Source: JBLIRR01 sp049472395
GTDB taxonomy: Bacteria; SZUA-182; DTGQ01; JBLIRR01
Length of the DNA: 64,000 bases
Reading direction: 5' to 3'
NCBI GenBank assembly: GCA_049472395.1
Contig: JBLIRR010000008.1
Location: 62,001-126,000 of the forward strand
Below are positions 17,935 through 25,994 of the stretch, piece after piece. Every line of letters starts with the position of its first letter. Positions within the stretch are counted from its first letter, which is position 1. Both the position numbers and the translations under genes were made by a program. The notes below the pieces were generated by a model that worked only from the letters and a program-made list of their open reading frames with translations, was not told the DNA's origin and ran no database searches.

Positions 17935-18878
17935 TAAAATCTTTTTTATTAATGATAGGAGCCTTTGTTATTCTTACAAAGGGGGCTGATTGGTTTGTTG
18001 ACTCCTCGGTTATAATAGCAGAAATGACCGGTATACCAAAAGCAATTATCGGGGCAACTATTGTAGCGATAGGAACAACCTTTCCGGAATTCGTGGTTTC
18101 ATTTACTGCTGCCATAAATAATGAATCCCAGATATCTCTTGGAAATATAATTGGCTCAGTATTATGCAATATAGGGCTTTGTTTAGCTATTGCGGCAATT
18201 ATAAGGCCAATAAAAATTAATAAAGAGTTATATATTAAACAATCAGGTTTTATGATTATTGCGGGAGTAACTTTTGCCATTTTTGCCTATTTACCAGGCG
18301 CTGTGATGCCTGTGTATGCATTTATTTTTTTAGGCGAAGCTTTATTATATATGGCTCTTTCTGTAAAAGGAGTAAAGGATGGAAACAATAATAAAGTGGA
18401 ACGAGTATGGAACAGAGGCTCTTTTTTTAAAGAGGTGAATATTTTTTTACTCTCGCTCTTTATGGTAATCATCGGGGCTCGTTTATTAATCTCAAGTGGT
18501 GTCGCAATTGCTCATATTTTGGGTGTGCCCAAGATCATCATTGCACTTACCTTGATCGCTATTGGCACCTCATTGCCTGAGTTAATTACTGGAATTGCCT
18601 CTGCCTTGAAGAAGCAGGATGAAATTGCCATTGGGAATGTGGTAGGCGCCAATATTCTGGATATTACATGGGCTCTTGGTGCGTCCTCTCTTGTCAAGAA
18701 GATGCCCATTCCACCTCAAATATTATATCTTGATCTACCCCTCATGCTTTTATTAATGTCACTGGTACTCGTATTCTCAGGCATAATCGGCAGATTTAAA
18801 AGGAGAGAGGGAATTATTCTACTATTAATATATATTGTGTATATTGGTTTGCTAATAAGACAAGGGAGAATAGCATAA
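17931..18878 (+). CDS. CaCA-family sodium/calcium exchanger-type transporter
   Basis: A 315-residue inner-membrane antiporter of the YrbG/CaCA family. Two inverted homologous halves each carry the alpha-repeat: IVAIGTTFPEFVVSFTAA near residue 42 with GNIIGSVLCNIG, and LIAIGTSLPELITGIASA near residue 206 with GNVVGANILDI. The acidic and small polar residues in these repeats bind the cation. About ten membrane helices are visible. It exchanges Na+ for Ca2+ or a related ion; the exact cation is not readable. Translation is coupled to nrnA through an ATGA overlap. Its place inside a translation operon seems to reflect co-transcription rather than shared function. Confidence 0.92.
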   Translation: MIKSFLLMIGAFVILTKGADWFVDSSVIIAEMTGIPKAIIGATIVAIGTTFPEFVVSFTAAINNESQISLGNIIGSVLCNIGLCLAIAAIIRPIKINKELYIKQSGFMIIAGVTFAIFAYLPGAVMPVYAFIFLGEALLYMALSVKGVKDGNNNKVERVWNRGSFFKEVNIFLLSLFMVIIGARLLISSGVAIAHILGVPKIIIALTLIAIGTSLPELITGIASALKKQDEIAIGNVVGANILDITWALGASSLVKKMPIPPQILYLDLPLMLLLMSLVLVFSGIIGRFKRREGIILLLIYIVYIGLLIRQGRIA

Positions 18879-18890
18879 GAGGTAATTGTT

Positions 18891-19922
18891 ATGTCTGATA
18901 ATTCTAAAATTTATATTCCGAGACTTATCGCATGGGAACTCACCCAGGCGTGTAATCTTCAATGCGTTCATTGCAGAGCGAGTGCAACAGATGAGCGATC
19001 AGATGAAGAAATACGTGGTGATGAGGCCTTTCAATTCTTAAAGTCCGTATCTGAGGTCGGTCATCCCGTCATCATATTTACGGGGGGAGAGCCTTTATTA
19101 AGAGATGATCTTTTTGATTTGGTGGATATGACGAATCAATTGGCTTTGCCGTGTGTTCTTGCCACAAATGGCACGTTAATCACAGAGAGAATTGCACAGA
19201 AGATAAAGGAGTCAGCGATTAAAAGGGTCAGCATAAGCCTTGACGGAGCTACTGCTGAGGAACATGATAAATTTCGTGGTGTTCGAGGTGCCTTTACTGG
19301 AGCTCTCAGAGGTATAGAGAATTTAACAAAGAGTGACGTTGAATTTCAGATTAATACGACAATTACAAAAAGAAATAGCGCCCAATTAGAATCTATTGCT
19401 GATTTAGCCATACATTTAAAAGCAGCTGCCTATCATATATTTCTTCTGGTGCCGACAGGAAGAGGAAGCCAGATAGGGGACGAGGCGATTTCTGCATCCC
19501 AGTATGAACGTATATTGCAGCACTTTTACCGTTTATCCTTAAAATTACCATTGCAAATGAAAGCGACCTGTGCTCCTCATTATTATCGCATAGTGAAGCA
19601 ACATGGTGGTGTCATGAAGGGGATGACAAAGGGCTGTCTTGGAGGAACAGGATTTTGTTTTGTTTCTTATAGGGGAGATGTATGCCCCTGTGGCTATTTG
19701 CCTGTTGTTGCAGGGAATATTAGATCTGTGAATTTTAAAGAGATTTGGAATTCTTCTGCATTATTTCAGGATTTACGGGATCTGGATAGATTAAAAGGCA
19801 AATGTGGCATATGTGAATATAAGCTGTTTTGTGGGGGATGCCGGGCCAGAGCATACAGTGATACTGGTGATTATTTATCCCAGGAGCCTTTATGCAGTTA
19901 TCAGCCCCGTGGAGAACACTAA
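18891..19922 (+). CDS. ahbD: Radical SAM/SPASM protein, AhbD (heme b synthase)-like
   Basis: A 343-residue radical SAM enzyme with the cluster motif CNLQCVHC near residue 21 and TGGEPLLR. Its C-terminal Cys-rich region (GCLGGTGFCF, CPCGYL, CGICEYKLFCGGCRARAY) fits SPASM-type auxiliary clusters. The LLVPTGRG, GCLGGTGFC and CGGCRARAY segments match, from memory, AhbD of the siroheme-dependent heme pathway. AhbD decarboxylates two propionates of iron-coproporphyrin III to give heme b. NirJ and other heme-related SPASM proteins are the alternatives. No other heme gene (ahbA, ahbB, ahbC) lies in the window. The stop is directly followed by the GTG of the next radical SAM gene, so both are translated together. 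Confidence 0.78.
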   Translation: MSDNSKIYIPRLIAWELTQACNLQCVHCRASATDERSDEEIRGDEAFQFLKSVSEVGHPVIIFTGGEPLLRDDLFDLVDMTNQLALPCVLATNGTLITERIAQKIKESAIKRVSISLDGATAEEHDKFRGVRGAFTGALRGIENLTKSDVEFQINTTITKRNSAQLESIADLAIHLKAAAYHIFLLVPTGRGSQIGDEAISASQYERILQHFYRLSLKLPLQMKATCAPHYYRIVKQHGGVMKGMTKGCLGGTGFCFVSYRGDVCPCGYLPVVAGNIRSVNFKEIWNSSALFQDLRDLDRLKGKCGICEYKLFCGGCRARAYSDTGDYLSQEPLCSYQPRGEH

Positions 19923-22403
19923 GTGTGTGAGCAAAAATTCCTCTCCTCTGTGGTGAAACCGGCGCGATATATAGGGAGTGAAATTAATTCTGTTCACAAA
20001 GACCTCAATGACATTGAGCTTCGTTTTGTTCTTGCATTTCCCGATGTTTATGAAATAGGTATTTCCAATCTTGCACTGAAGATCCTTTATTCTATTCTTA
20101 ACGCACGCACGGATGTCTGGGCAGAAAGAGTGTATGTACCAGGCATGGATATGGAAGCGCACTTAAGGAAGCATGATGAGTCTTTGACTAGCCTTGAGTC
20201 TCATACGCCGCTCAATGAGTTCGATTTTTTAGGTATCACGCTTACAAGTGAGCTGTGCTATACGAATATTTTGACCCTGCTTTCCTTAGGTAAAATACCC
20301 CTGAGGGCACAGCACAGGAAAACGAGCCATCCCCTTGTGATTGGAGGGGGACCTGGTGTATTTAATCCTGAGCCTATGGCGGATTTTTTTGATTTCTTTG
20401 TTCTTGGAGATGGAGAGGAGGTTATCCTTGAGATTGTTGACTGCTGGTTAGAGTTGCGGGATACAGTGGGGAGCAGAGAAGCATTTATAGAAGGTTTTAC
20501 CGATATAGAAGGCATTTATTGTCCTCATATAAAAAAACGATCATGTATTTCTCGAAGAATTGTAAAGGATTTAGATAAAGCTCCATATGTGAATAAACCG
20601 GTTATCCCTTATATCGAAGCTGTGCATGACCGGATTGCCATTGAAATTGCGCGCGGCTGTCCGAGGGGATGCAGATTCTGCCAGGCAGGACTTATCTATA
20701 GGCCATACCGGGAACGATCTTTAGAAGTGATCAGAAGATTAGTGGATCATGCTGTGGAACATACCGGGTATGAGGATGTAACACTTCTTTCCCTCAGCGC
20801 AAGTGATTACACCCACCTTACAGAGTTAATGAGGAGTATGGCACATGATCATCACGCTGATCATGTGGTGTTCTCATTTCCCTCGTTAAGGGCGGATTCT
20901 TTATCTCCGGATGTATTGAATGTGTTAAAGGGGGTTAGAAAGTCTGGTTTTACTATTGCTGTTGAGGCCGGCTCAGAAAGACTCAGACGGGTAATTAATA
21001 AAGGGATAAGAGAGTGTGAGATTATCAGGATGGTGCACCAGATTTTCTCTCATGGATGGAATATGCTCAAGCTTTATTTCATGATTGGCCTTCCCACAGA
21101 AACAGATGAAGATTTGGCTGAAATTGTACGGCTGGTGAGAGAGCTCAGAAGCATAGTGAGGAGACTTAATGTGAAAAGAGCATGCTTCCATTTGGCCATA
21201 TCAACGTTTGTTCCTAAAGCGCATACTCCTTTTCAGTGGGTAGCCCAGGATAGGATAGAAATAGTCAAGCAAAAACAACTGTTCCTTAAAAGCTCCCTCT
21301 CTTCTCGATTATGCCAAGTGAGGTTTCATGACGCTCACTTAAGTCATCTTGAAGCTGTACTTTCCCGAGGAGACAGAGCATTAGGAGCAGTTATTGAGCA
21401 TGTATGGAAACTGGGAGCACGATTTGATCAATGGGGAGATTATTTTAATCCTGATCTATGGCAGCGCGCTTTTAATGATTTGGATATTGATGCAGATTTC
21501 TATGCATACAGGGAGAGGGATGTGGATGAGATATTGCCGTGGGACCATTTGAGTGTGGGTGTAAAGAAAAGTTTTTTGAAGGAAGAATACAGGAGAGCAT
21601 TATCAGCTCAAGAAACGCCTGTATGTAAAGATAATGATTGCCAAGGATGCGGGATCTGTCACGATCACATAAGGGTTGTAAGAAATGAAACCCATTTTAA
21701 TATTAAAACAGGTAAGGGCACTTTTCGCACTGCTCCGCCTCTGGAGCGTTTACGATGCAAATATAGGATTTTCGGCCCCCTCGCTTATTTATCGCATCTT
21801 GACATGATGAGGACGATGATTCGCGCTTTTAGACGAGCACGGATACCTATTGTCTATACTCAAGGGTTCCATCCTCACCCTAAGTTATCATTTGGACCTG
21901 CGCTTCCCGTTGGTATGGGGGGCGATGGAGAGTATCTTGATATGGATGTATATGAAAAAAATCCCCAGGAGTATCTGCTCCACAAGATAAATGCGCACCT
22001 GCCCGATGGCTTATGTATGGAAGAAGTAGTATCCATACCTTTTAATGCTCTGTCACTTTCTCTTAGTATTAATCAGTCCATATACAGGATGATGTTGCCA
22101 TTGGAGAGCCTTGAAAAGCTGCCAATGGCGGAATTTCTTGATTGTGCCAACAGGCTCTTACAGAAGGAGCATATCTTCTATAGAAGAAAGAGAAAGAATA
22201 AATTCCAAGAGATTGATATTAGGCCGTTTATAATTGAGCTCCACGCCTCTGAAATCCCTGAAGGCCTTACTATCTATTTGAAACTTCGAATGTCCCAAAC
22301 GCAGAATATACGGCCTCTCGAAGTGCTCGATGCTCTGTATAGAGACAAAATAAAGGATGAGCGTTTGATTACACAGCACCGTTTAAAGTTGTTTATTATT
22401 TGA
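19923..22403 (+). CDS. B12-type radical SAM protein fused to DUF2344
   Basis: An 826-residue two-part protein. Residues about 1-560 match the TIGR03960-type radical SAM family: an N-terminal region beginning RYIGSEINSV, FPDVYEIGISNL and GGGPGVFNPEPMADF, then the cluster motif CPRGCRFC near residue 245. A Cys-rich hinge follows (CKDNDCQGCGIC, about 567-582). Residues about 605-800 match DUF2344/TIGR03936 (YLSHLDMMR, QGFHPHPKLSFGPALPVG). The fused arrangement is common in bacteria, often beside rng and rplU. Here those genes are absent and it sits behind an AhbD-like gene. The reaction is not established as far as I know. It starts with GTG immediately after the previous stop. Its end overlaps the convergent peptidase gene by 21 bases. 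Confidence 0.9.
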   Translation: MCEQKFLSSVVKPARYIGSEINSVHKDLNDIELRFVLAFPDVYEIGISNLALKILYSILNARTDVWAERVYVPGMDMEAHLRKHDESLTSLESHTPLNEFDFLGITLTSELCYTNILTLLSLGKIPLRAQHRKTSHPLVIGGGPGVFNPEPMADFFDFFVLGDGEEVILEIVDCWLELRDTVGSREAFIEGFTDIEGIYCPHIKKRSCISRRIVKDLDKAPYVNKPVIPYIEAVHDRIAIEIARGCPRGCRFCQAGLIYRPYRERSLEVIRRLVDHAVEHTGYEDVTLLSLSASDYTHLTELMRSMAHDHHADHVVFSFPSLRADSLSPDVLNVLKGVRKSGFTIAVEAGSERLRRVINKGIRECEIIRMVHQIFSHGWNMLKLYFMIGLPTETDEDLAEIVRLVRELRSIVRRLNVKRACFHLAISTFVPKAHTPFQWVAQDRIEIVKQKQLFLKSSLSSRLCQVRFHDAHLSHLEAVLSRGDRALGAVIEHVWKLGARFDQWGDYFNPDLWQRAFNDLDIDADFYAYRERDVDEILPWDHLSVGVKKSFLKEEYRRALSAQETPVCKDNDCQGCGICHDHIRVVRNETHFNIKTGKGTFRTAPPLERLRCKYRIFGPLAYLSHLDMMRTMIRAFRRARIPIVYTQGFHPHPKLSFGPALPVGMGGDGEYLDMDVYEKNPQEYLLHKINAHLPDGLCMEEVVSIPFNALSLSLSINQSIYRMMLPLESLEKLPMAEFLDCANRLLQKEHIFYRRKRKNKFQEIDIRPFIIELHASEIPEGLTIYLKLRMSQTQNIRPLEVLDALYRDKIKDERLITQHRLKLFII

Positions 22404-23651
22404 TTCTGCCTGAGTATGGGCTAAGAAGCTTGCGATATCGGATTCGCCATTTAAGAGAGCCATAAATTCTTTGGCAATCTTTTTAAAGGTACGCGGCGCT
22501 GATACACGCAGAGGATAGTTATCAGGGAAGCTCGTCTTAAAGGGATTTACATATCGCCCGTCTTTTTTTATTCGATAATCAAGATGCGGGCCTGTAGATA
22601 AACCCGTATTACCGACAAAGCCTATTATTTGCTTCCTCATAACCCTTGTCCCCACATCAATACCGTATGCAAATTTTGATAGGTGATTGTAATAAGTCTC
22701 ATAGCCATCCTTATGTTTGATAACACAATAATAGCCATTAAATGTATTATAGCTTTTCTTTATAATTTCTCCTGGAGCTACAGCCCATATTTCCTCACCA
22801 ATTTCAGCTGTTAAGTCAAGGGCAGGATGCGGTTTTATTTTGCGAAGTATCGGGTGAAGGCGTTTATCTGTATATCCTGAACTGATACAGTCATATTTTA
22901 ATGGGGCTTTTGATCTTAAGGAAACACCGTCTAGATCATAATAGTCCTTCTTTTCGCCATCCTGGGAAGCAAAATAGATAGCTGTCTTTTGACCCGTTAT
23001 TTTTCCATCATATGTAAGGGCTAAGATCTTGCCATACTGGATAAAGTAGCCTTCATTGGTAAATTTTTCAACAATAAGGGTGTATTTATCGCGAGGTCTC
23101 GCAACTTTGCTGAAATCAAATTCCCATGCGAAGATATTGATCATTTGAGCAGCTAATTCCTCACCTCCTTTTATTTCTCTCAGACTTGCGTAGAGAGATT
23201 TATTTATTGTACCCGATATTTTAGCCCATGATTTGGTAAGCGAAGGATAATAGCGCCCACTTTTCCATTTATCATTAATATTTTTCTCCATTAAGTAAAT
23301 CTCGGCCGGATTAATCTCATAAAAGAACTTTAACAGGTCTCTCTCTTGATTAAGGAGTAATAGAATTTTATGTCCAGGTTTCGTGTTATGTCGAAAATCT
23401 ATGAAAGGATCCATCTCATTAATAATTTGCTGAATAATATAAGGGCTTATATCCATATGTGCCAATTTACGATATAATGTTTGATCGGGTAATATCTCTG
23501 CGTCTAATTTAATAAAGGGGTGGGCGTCAGATTTATTTTGTGCAAATCCATTTTGTACTATTATAATTATAAAACAGAATAAAATAATAAATATTATAGT
23601 CAATATATCGATTAAACGTTTGTCCATTTCTCTTCCCTTTTGGCGGTTCAT
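22383..23651 (-). CDS. M23 peptidoglycan endopeptidase, copy 1
   Basis: A 422-residue envelope protein with an N-terminal membrane helix (LTIIFIILFCFIIIIVQNGFA) and a C-terminal M23 (LytM/NlpD-type) domain. The zinc motif is complete: SSGYTDKRLHPIL, HPALD near residue 274 and HLDYR near 355. The middle region resembles the beta-rich part of MepM/YebA-like cell-wall hydrolases (ELAAQMINIFAWEFDF). It probably cuts peptide cross-links during wall growth or division. Start ATG 23651 follows AAGGAG at five bases; an upstream ATG (23687) has no such site. A paralogue follows at 23859-25199, upstream in the direction of transcription. Confidence 0.9.
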   Translation of the reverse strand: MNRQKGREMDKRLIDILTIIFIILFCFIIIIVQNGFAQNKSDAHPFIKLDAEILPDQTLYRKLAHMDISPYIIQQIINEMDPFIDFRHNTKPGHKILLLLNQERDLLKFFYEINPAEIYLMEKNINDKWKSGRYYPSLTKSWAKISGTINKSLYASLREIKGGEELAAQMINIFAWEFDFSKVARPRDKYTLIVEKFTNEGYFIQYGKILALTYDGKITGQKTAIYFASQDGEKKDYYDLDGVSLRSKAPLKYDCISSGYTDKRLHPILRKIKPHPALDLTAEIGEEIWAVAPGEIIKKSYNTFNGYYCVIKHKDGYETYYNHLSKFAYGIDVGTRVMRKQIIGFVGNTGLSTGPHLDYRIKKDGRYVNPFKTSFPDNYPLRVSAPRTFKKIAKEFMALLNGESDIASFLAHTQAESNNKQL

Positions 23652-23858
23652 TTCTTCTCCTTGAATATTTGTTTGTAGTGCTCTCATGACCCAACACGTT
23701 TAATATTTTTCAATACTTCTACAATATCTGTGCCACAGTGCACTCACTCGTCAAATCTTACAATATATCAATGTGATAGTGAATAATCACGAGCGTAAAA
23801 GAAATATTTTCATATTCCTTCTGTGCGTATTATGAACAATCATAGTATAATATATTTA

Positions 23859-25199
23859 TTAAAGATTTGCGGAATCTATAGAAGCAACTATTACGTCATT
23901 ATAGTCTTTTTCACCATTAAGAACTTGTTTCATTTCTTCAACATATTGTGTAAATTTAGGAAGCTTTGTCTCAGAAAGTCGGCTTCCTTTTGGGAGTTTT
24001 ATGGTAAGGGGATTCACATTCTTCCCATTTCTTTTCACTCGATAGTCTAAATGTGGGCCGGTGGAGAGCCCCGTAGTCCCAACATATGCTATTGTCTGCT
24101 TCTGTTTTACTTTAGCGCCAATATATATACCTTTTGCAAAGGATGAACAATGATTATAATAGGTAGTATATCCGTTATTGTGACGAAGAATTATTTGTTT
24201 TCCATTATAGGGGTCATATTTTTTAGAGATTACTTTCCCGTCAGCTACAGCCCATATTGGGGTCCCACTTGGAGCAGCAAAATCGATGGCAGGGTGAGGT
24301 CTTACCTTTTTTAATATTGGATGAAGCCGGCGGTATGTATATCCCGAACTGATATACCGGTAATTAAGAGGAGCGCGGAGGAAGGGTAATATGAGCGACC
24401 TTCCCTCAGAAGAATAATATTTTTTCTCAAAATAATAAGCACTGTGGGTTCCTGTATAGGCGCCATCATATCGTGCAGCGAGTATATCTCCATAGCAAAT
24501 AAATGTATCACCATGATAGAGTTTTTCTACCACAAGGTCAAATTGATCATCATCTCTGCTCTCATGATGAAAATCGATTTTCCAGGCGAAGATATTGGCA
24601 AATTGTGCTGCAAGCGCCTCCTCTTTATCTATATTCGCAAAACTCGAGAAAAGTGAACCTTTAATTTTTCCGCAGATCCTTTCCCAATATTTATCAAGTT
24701 TTATGCTTTGCCTTGTCGCATCCCATTGATTATGCCCGTTACGTTTCAATATATAACTTTCAAGGGGATTGACCTTGTATTGAAAACTTATCAAAGTACT
24801 ATTGGGATCTTGAATCATGGTATAACTGTCACCCGGCCTGCTTTTTTTAGAGAAATTGAACAGAGGGGACATTTTGGAAGTAATAAAATGTATGGTCTGG
24901 TGATGGATATTATTTTTTCTGAGGGCGAGGTATAGATTCTCTCCTTTTGATATTATTCCGGTGTAAGTGATACAATTGGCAGGATCAGGCGAAGCAATCG
25001 TCTCCGATTTTATCTGATCCTCGATTTGTGCACTCTCTTTTTTCTTGTTTTCGCTTAAAGGAGCGGGGAGGGCAGCAGGGGACATAGTGGGAGAAGAGAT
25101 AGTGCGATTATTAACGTATATGCAAAAATACAAGAAAATTGAGATAAATATCGAGATACATAGATATATATAGCTTATATGGTCCGCATTCTTTTTCAT
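23859..25199 (-). CDS. M23 peptidoglycan endopeptidase, copy 2
   Basis: A 446-residue paralogue of the neighbouring M23 protein, with the same architecture: an N-terminal membrane anchor (YIYLCISIFISIFLYFCIYV), a Ser/Pro-rich linker, the middle domain (EEALAAQFANIFAWKIDF) and the C-terminal zinc peptidase with SSGYTYRRLHPIL, HPAID near residue 302 and HLDYR near 383. All catalytic residues are intact in both copies, so both are likely active. The pair probably arose by tandem duplication and then diverged. Copy 1 starts 207 bases downstream of this gene's end, and the cyclophilin gene ends 37 bases before copy 2 would receive read-through. Confidence 0.9.
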   Translation of the reverse strand: MKKNADHISYIYLCISIFISIFLYFCIYVNNRTISSPTMSPAALPAPLSENKKKESAQIEDQIKSETIASPDPANCITYTGIISKGENLYLALRKNNIHHQTIHFITSKMSPLFNFSKKSRPGDSYTMIQDPNSTLISFQYKVNPLESYILKRNGHNQWDATRQSIKLDKYWERICGKIKGSLFSSFANIDKEEALAAQFANIFAWKIDFHHESRDDDQFDLVVEKLYHGDTFICYGDILAARYDGAYTGTHSAYYFEKKYYSSEGRSLILPFLRAPLNYRYISSGYTYRRLHPILKKVRPHPAIDFAAPSGTPIWAVADGKVISKKYDPYNGKQIILRHNNGYTTYYNHCSSFAKGIYIGAKVKQKQTIAYVGTTGLSTGPHLDYRVKRNGKNVNPLTIKLPKGSRLSETKLPKFTQYVEEMKQVLNGEKDYNDVIVASIDSANL

Positions 25200-25236
25200 T
25201 ACTCAGCTTTTCAATGAAAAAATCTTTCTTTTTCAA

Positions 25237-25890
25237 TTAATCTCTTTCGATATCTATACTATTAATGATAACAGGCTCTAATGGACGGTCGTTCCTCCCC
25301 GTAGGAACCTCTGATATTTTTCTCACAACATCCATCCCTTCTACAACTTGACCAAATATGGTGTGTTTATTGTCAAGCCATAATGTTGGTACTGTGGTGA
25401 TGAAAAATTGGCTTCCATTTGTATTCGGTCCGCTATTCGCCATGGATAAACGCCCTGCTTTGTTATGACTTAATGAAGGATGGAATTCATCCTCGAATTT
25501 GTATCCAGGACCTCCCGTGCCATTTCCTAATGGGCACCCTCCTTGGATCATAAAGTTGCGGATCACTCGATGAAAAATAAGTCCATCGTAAAATCTTCTC
25601 GTCACTATTTTGCCACTTATCTGATCTTTCCATGGTTTTTGCCCCGTGGCCAGTTCAACAAAATTAGCAACGGTTTTAGGTGCTTCTTTCTCAAAAAGTT
25701 CAGCCTTAATAACCCCAAGGGAGGTGTCAATAATTGCAAACAGTCTTTCTTCCGTCTCTTTTCCTGAGGGCTTTTGAACTTTTTCGCTCATGCTTTGCTT
25801 CTCCGAAGGTTTTTGTGTAGTTTTATTTTCAGTAGTGCACCCACTGAACCAGAAAAATAAGCATATAATTATGAGTAGTATTTTTTTCAT
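25237..25890 (-). CDS. Cyclophilin-type peptidyl-prolyl isomerase, probable lipoprotein
   Basis: A 217-residue isomerase that accelerates proline cis-trans isomerisation during folding. The N-terminus is a lipoprotein-like signal ending in FWFSGC at residue 18, so it is probably exported and lipid-anchored in the periplasm, a client for the Lnt encoded at 10840-12375. The lipobox (FSGC) is not the consensus LAGC. A short charged linker precedes the cyclophilin domain. Typical motifs are FHRVIRNFMIQGG, GTGGPGYKFEDE, MANSGPNTNGSQFFIT and HTIFGQVVEGMDVV. The key Arg, Phe, Gln and His residues of the active site are present. The gene is followed 37 bases later by an M23 peptidase gene. Confidence 0.92.
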   Translation of the reverse strand: MKKILLIIICLFFWFSGCTTENKTTQKPSEKQSMSEKVQKPSGKETEERLFAIIDTSLGVIKAELFEKEAPKTVANFVELATGQKPWKDQISGKIVTRRFYDGLIFHRVIRNFMIQGGCPLGNGTGGPGYKFEDEFHPSLSHNKAGRLSMANSGPNTNGSQFFITTVPTLWLDNKHTIFGQVVEGMDVVRKISEVPTGRNDRPLEPVIINSIDIERD

Positions 25891-25994
25891 TCATCTCTCC
25901 TCCCTTTCATTGTCTATTCTCACAGGCTGTATTTCCCTACTATGTCATAGTTAACAGTCTTTTGTCAATATAAAAATAAGCAAAAAAGCAATTA

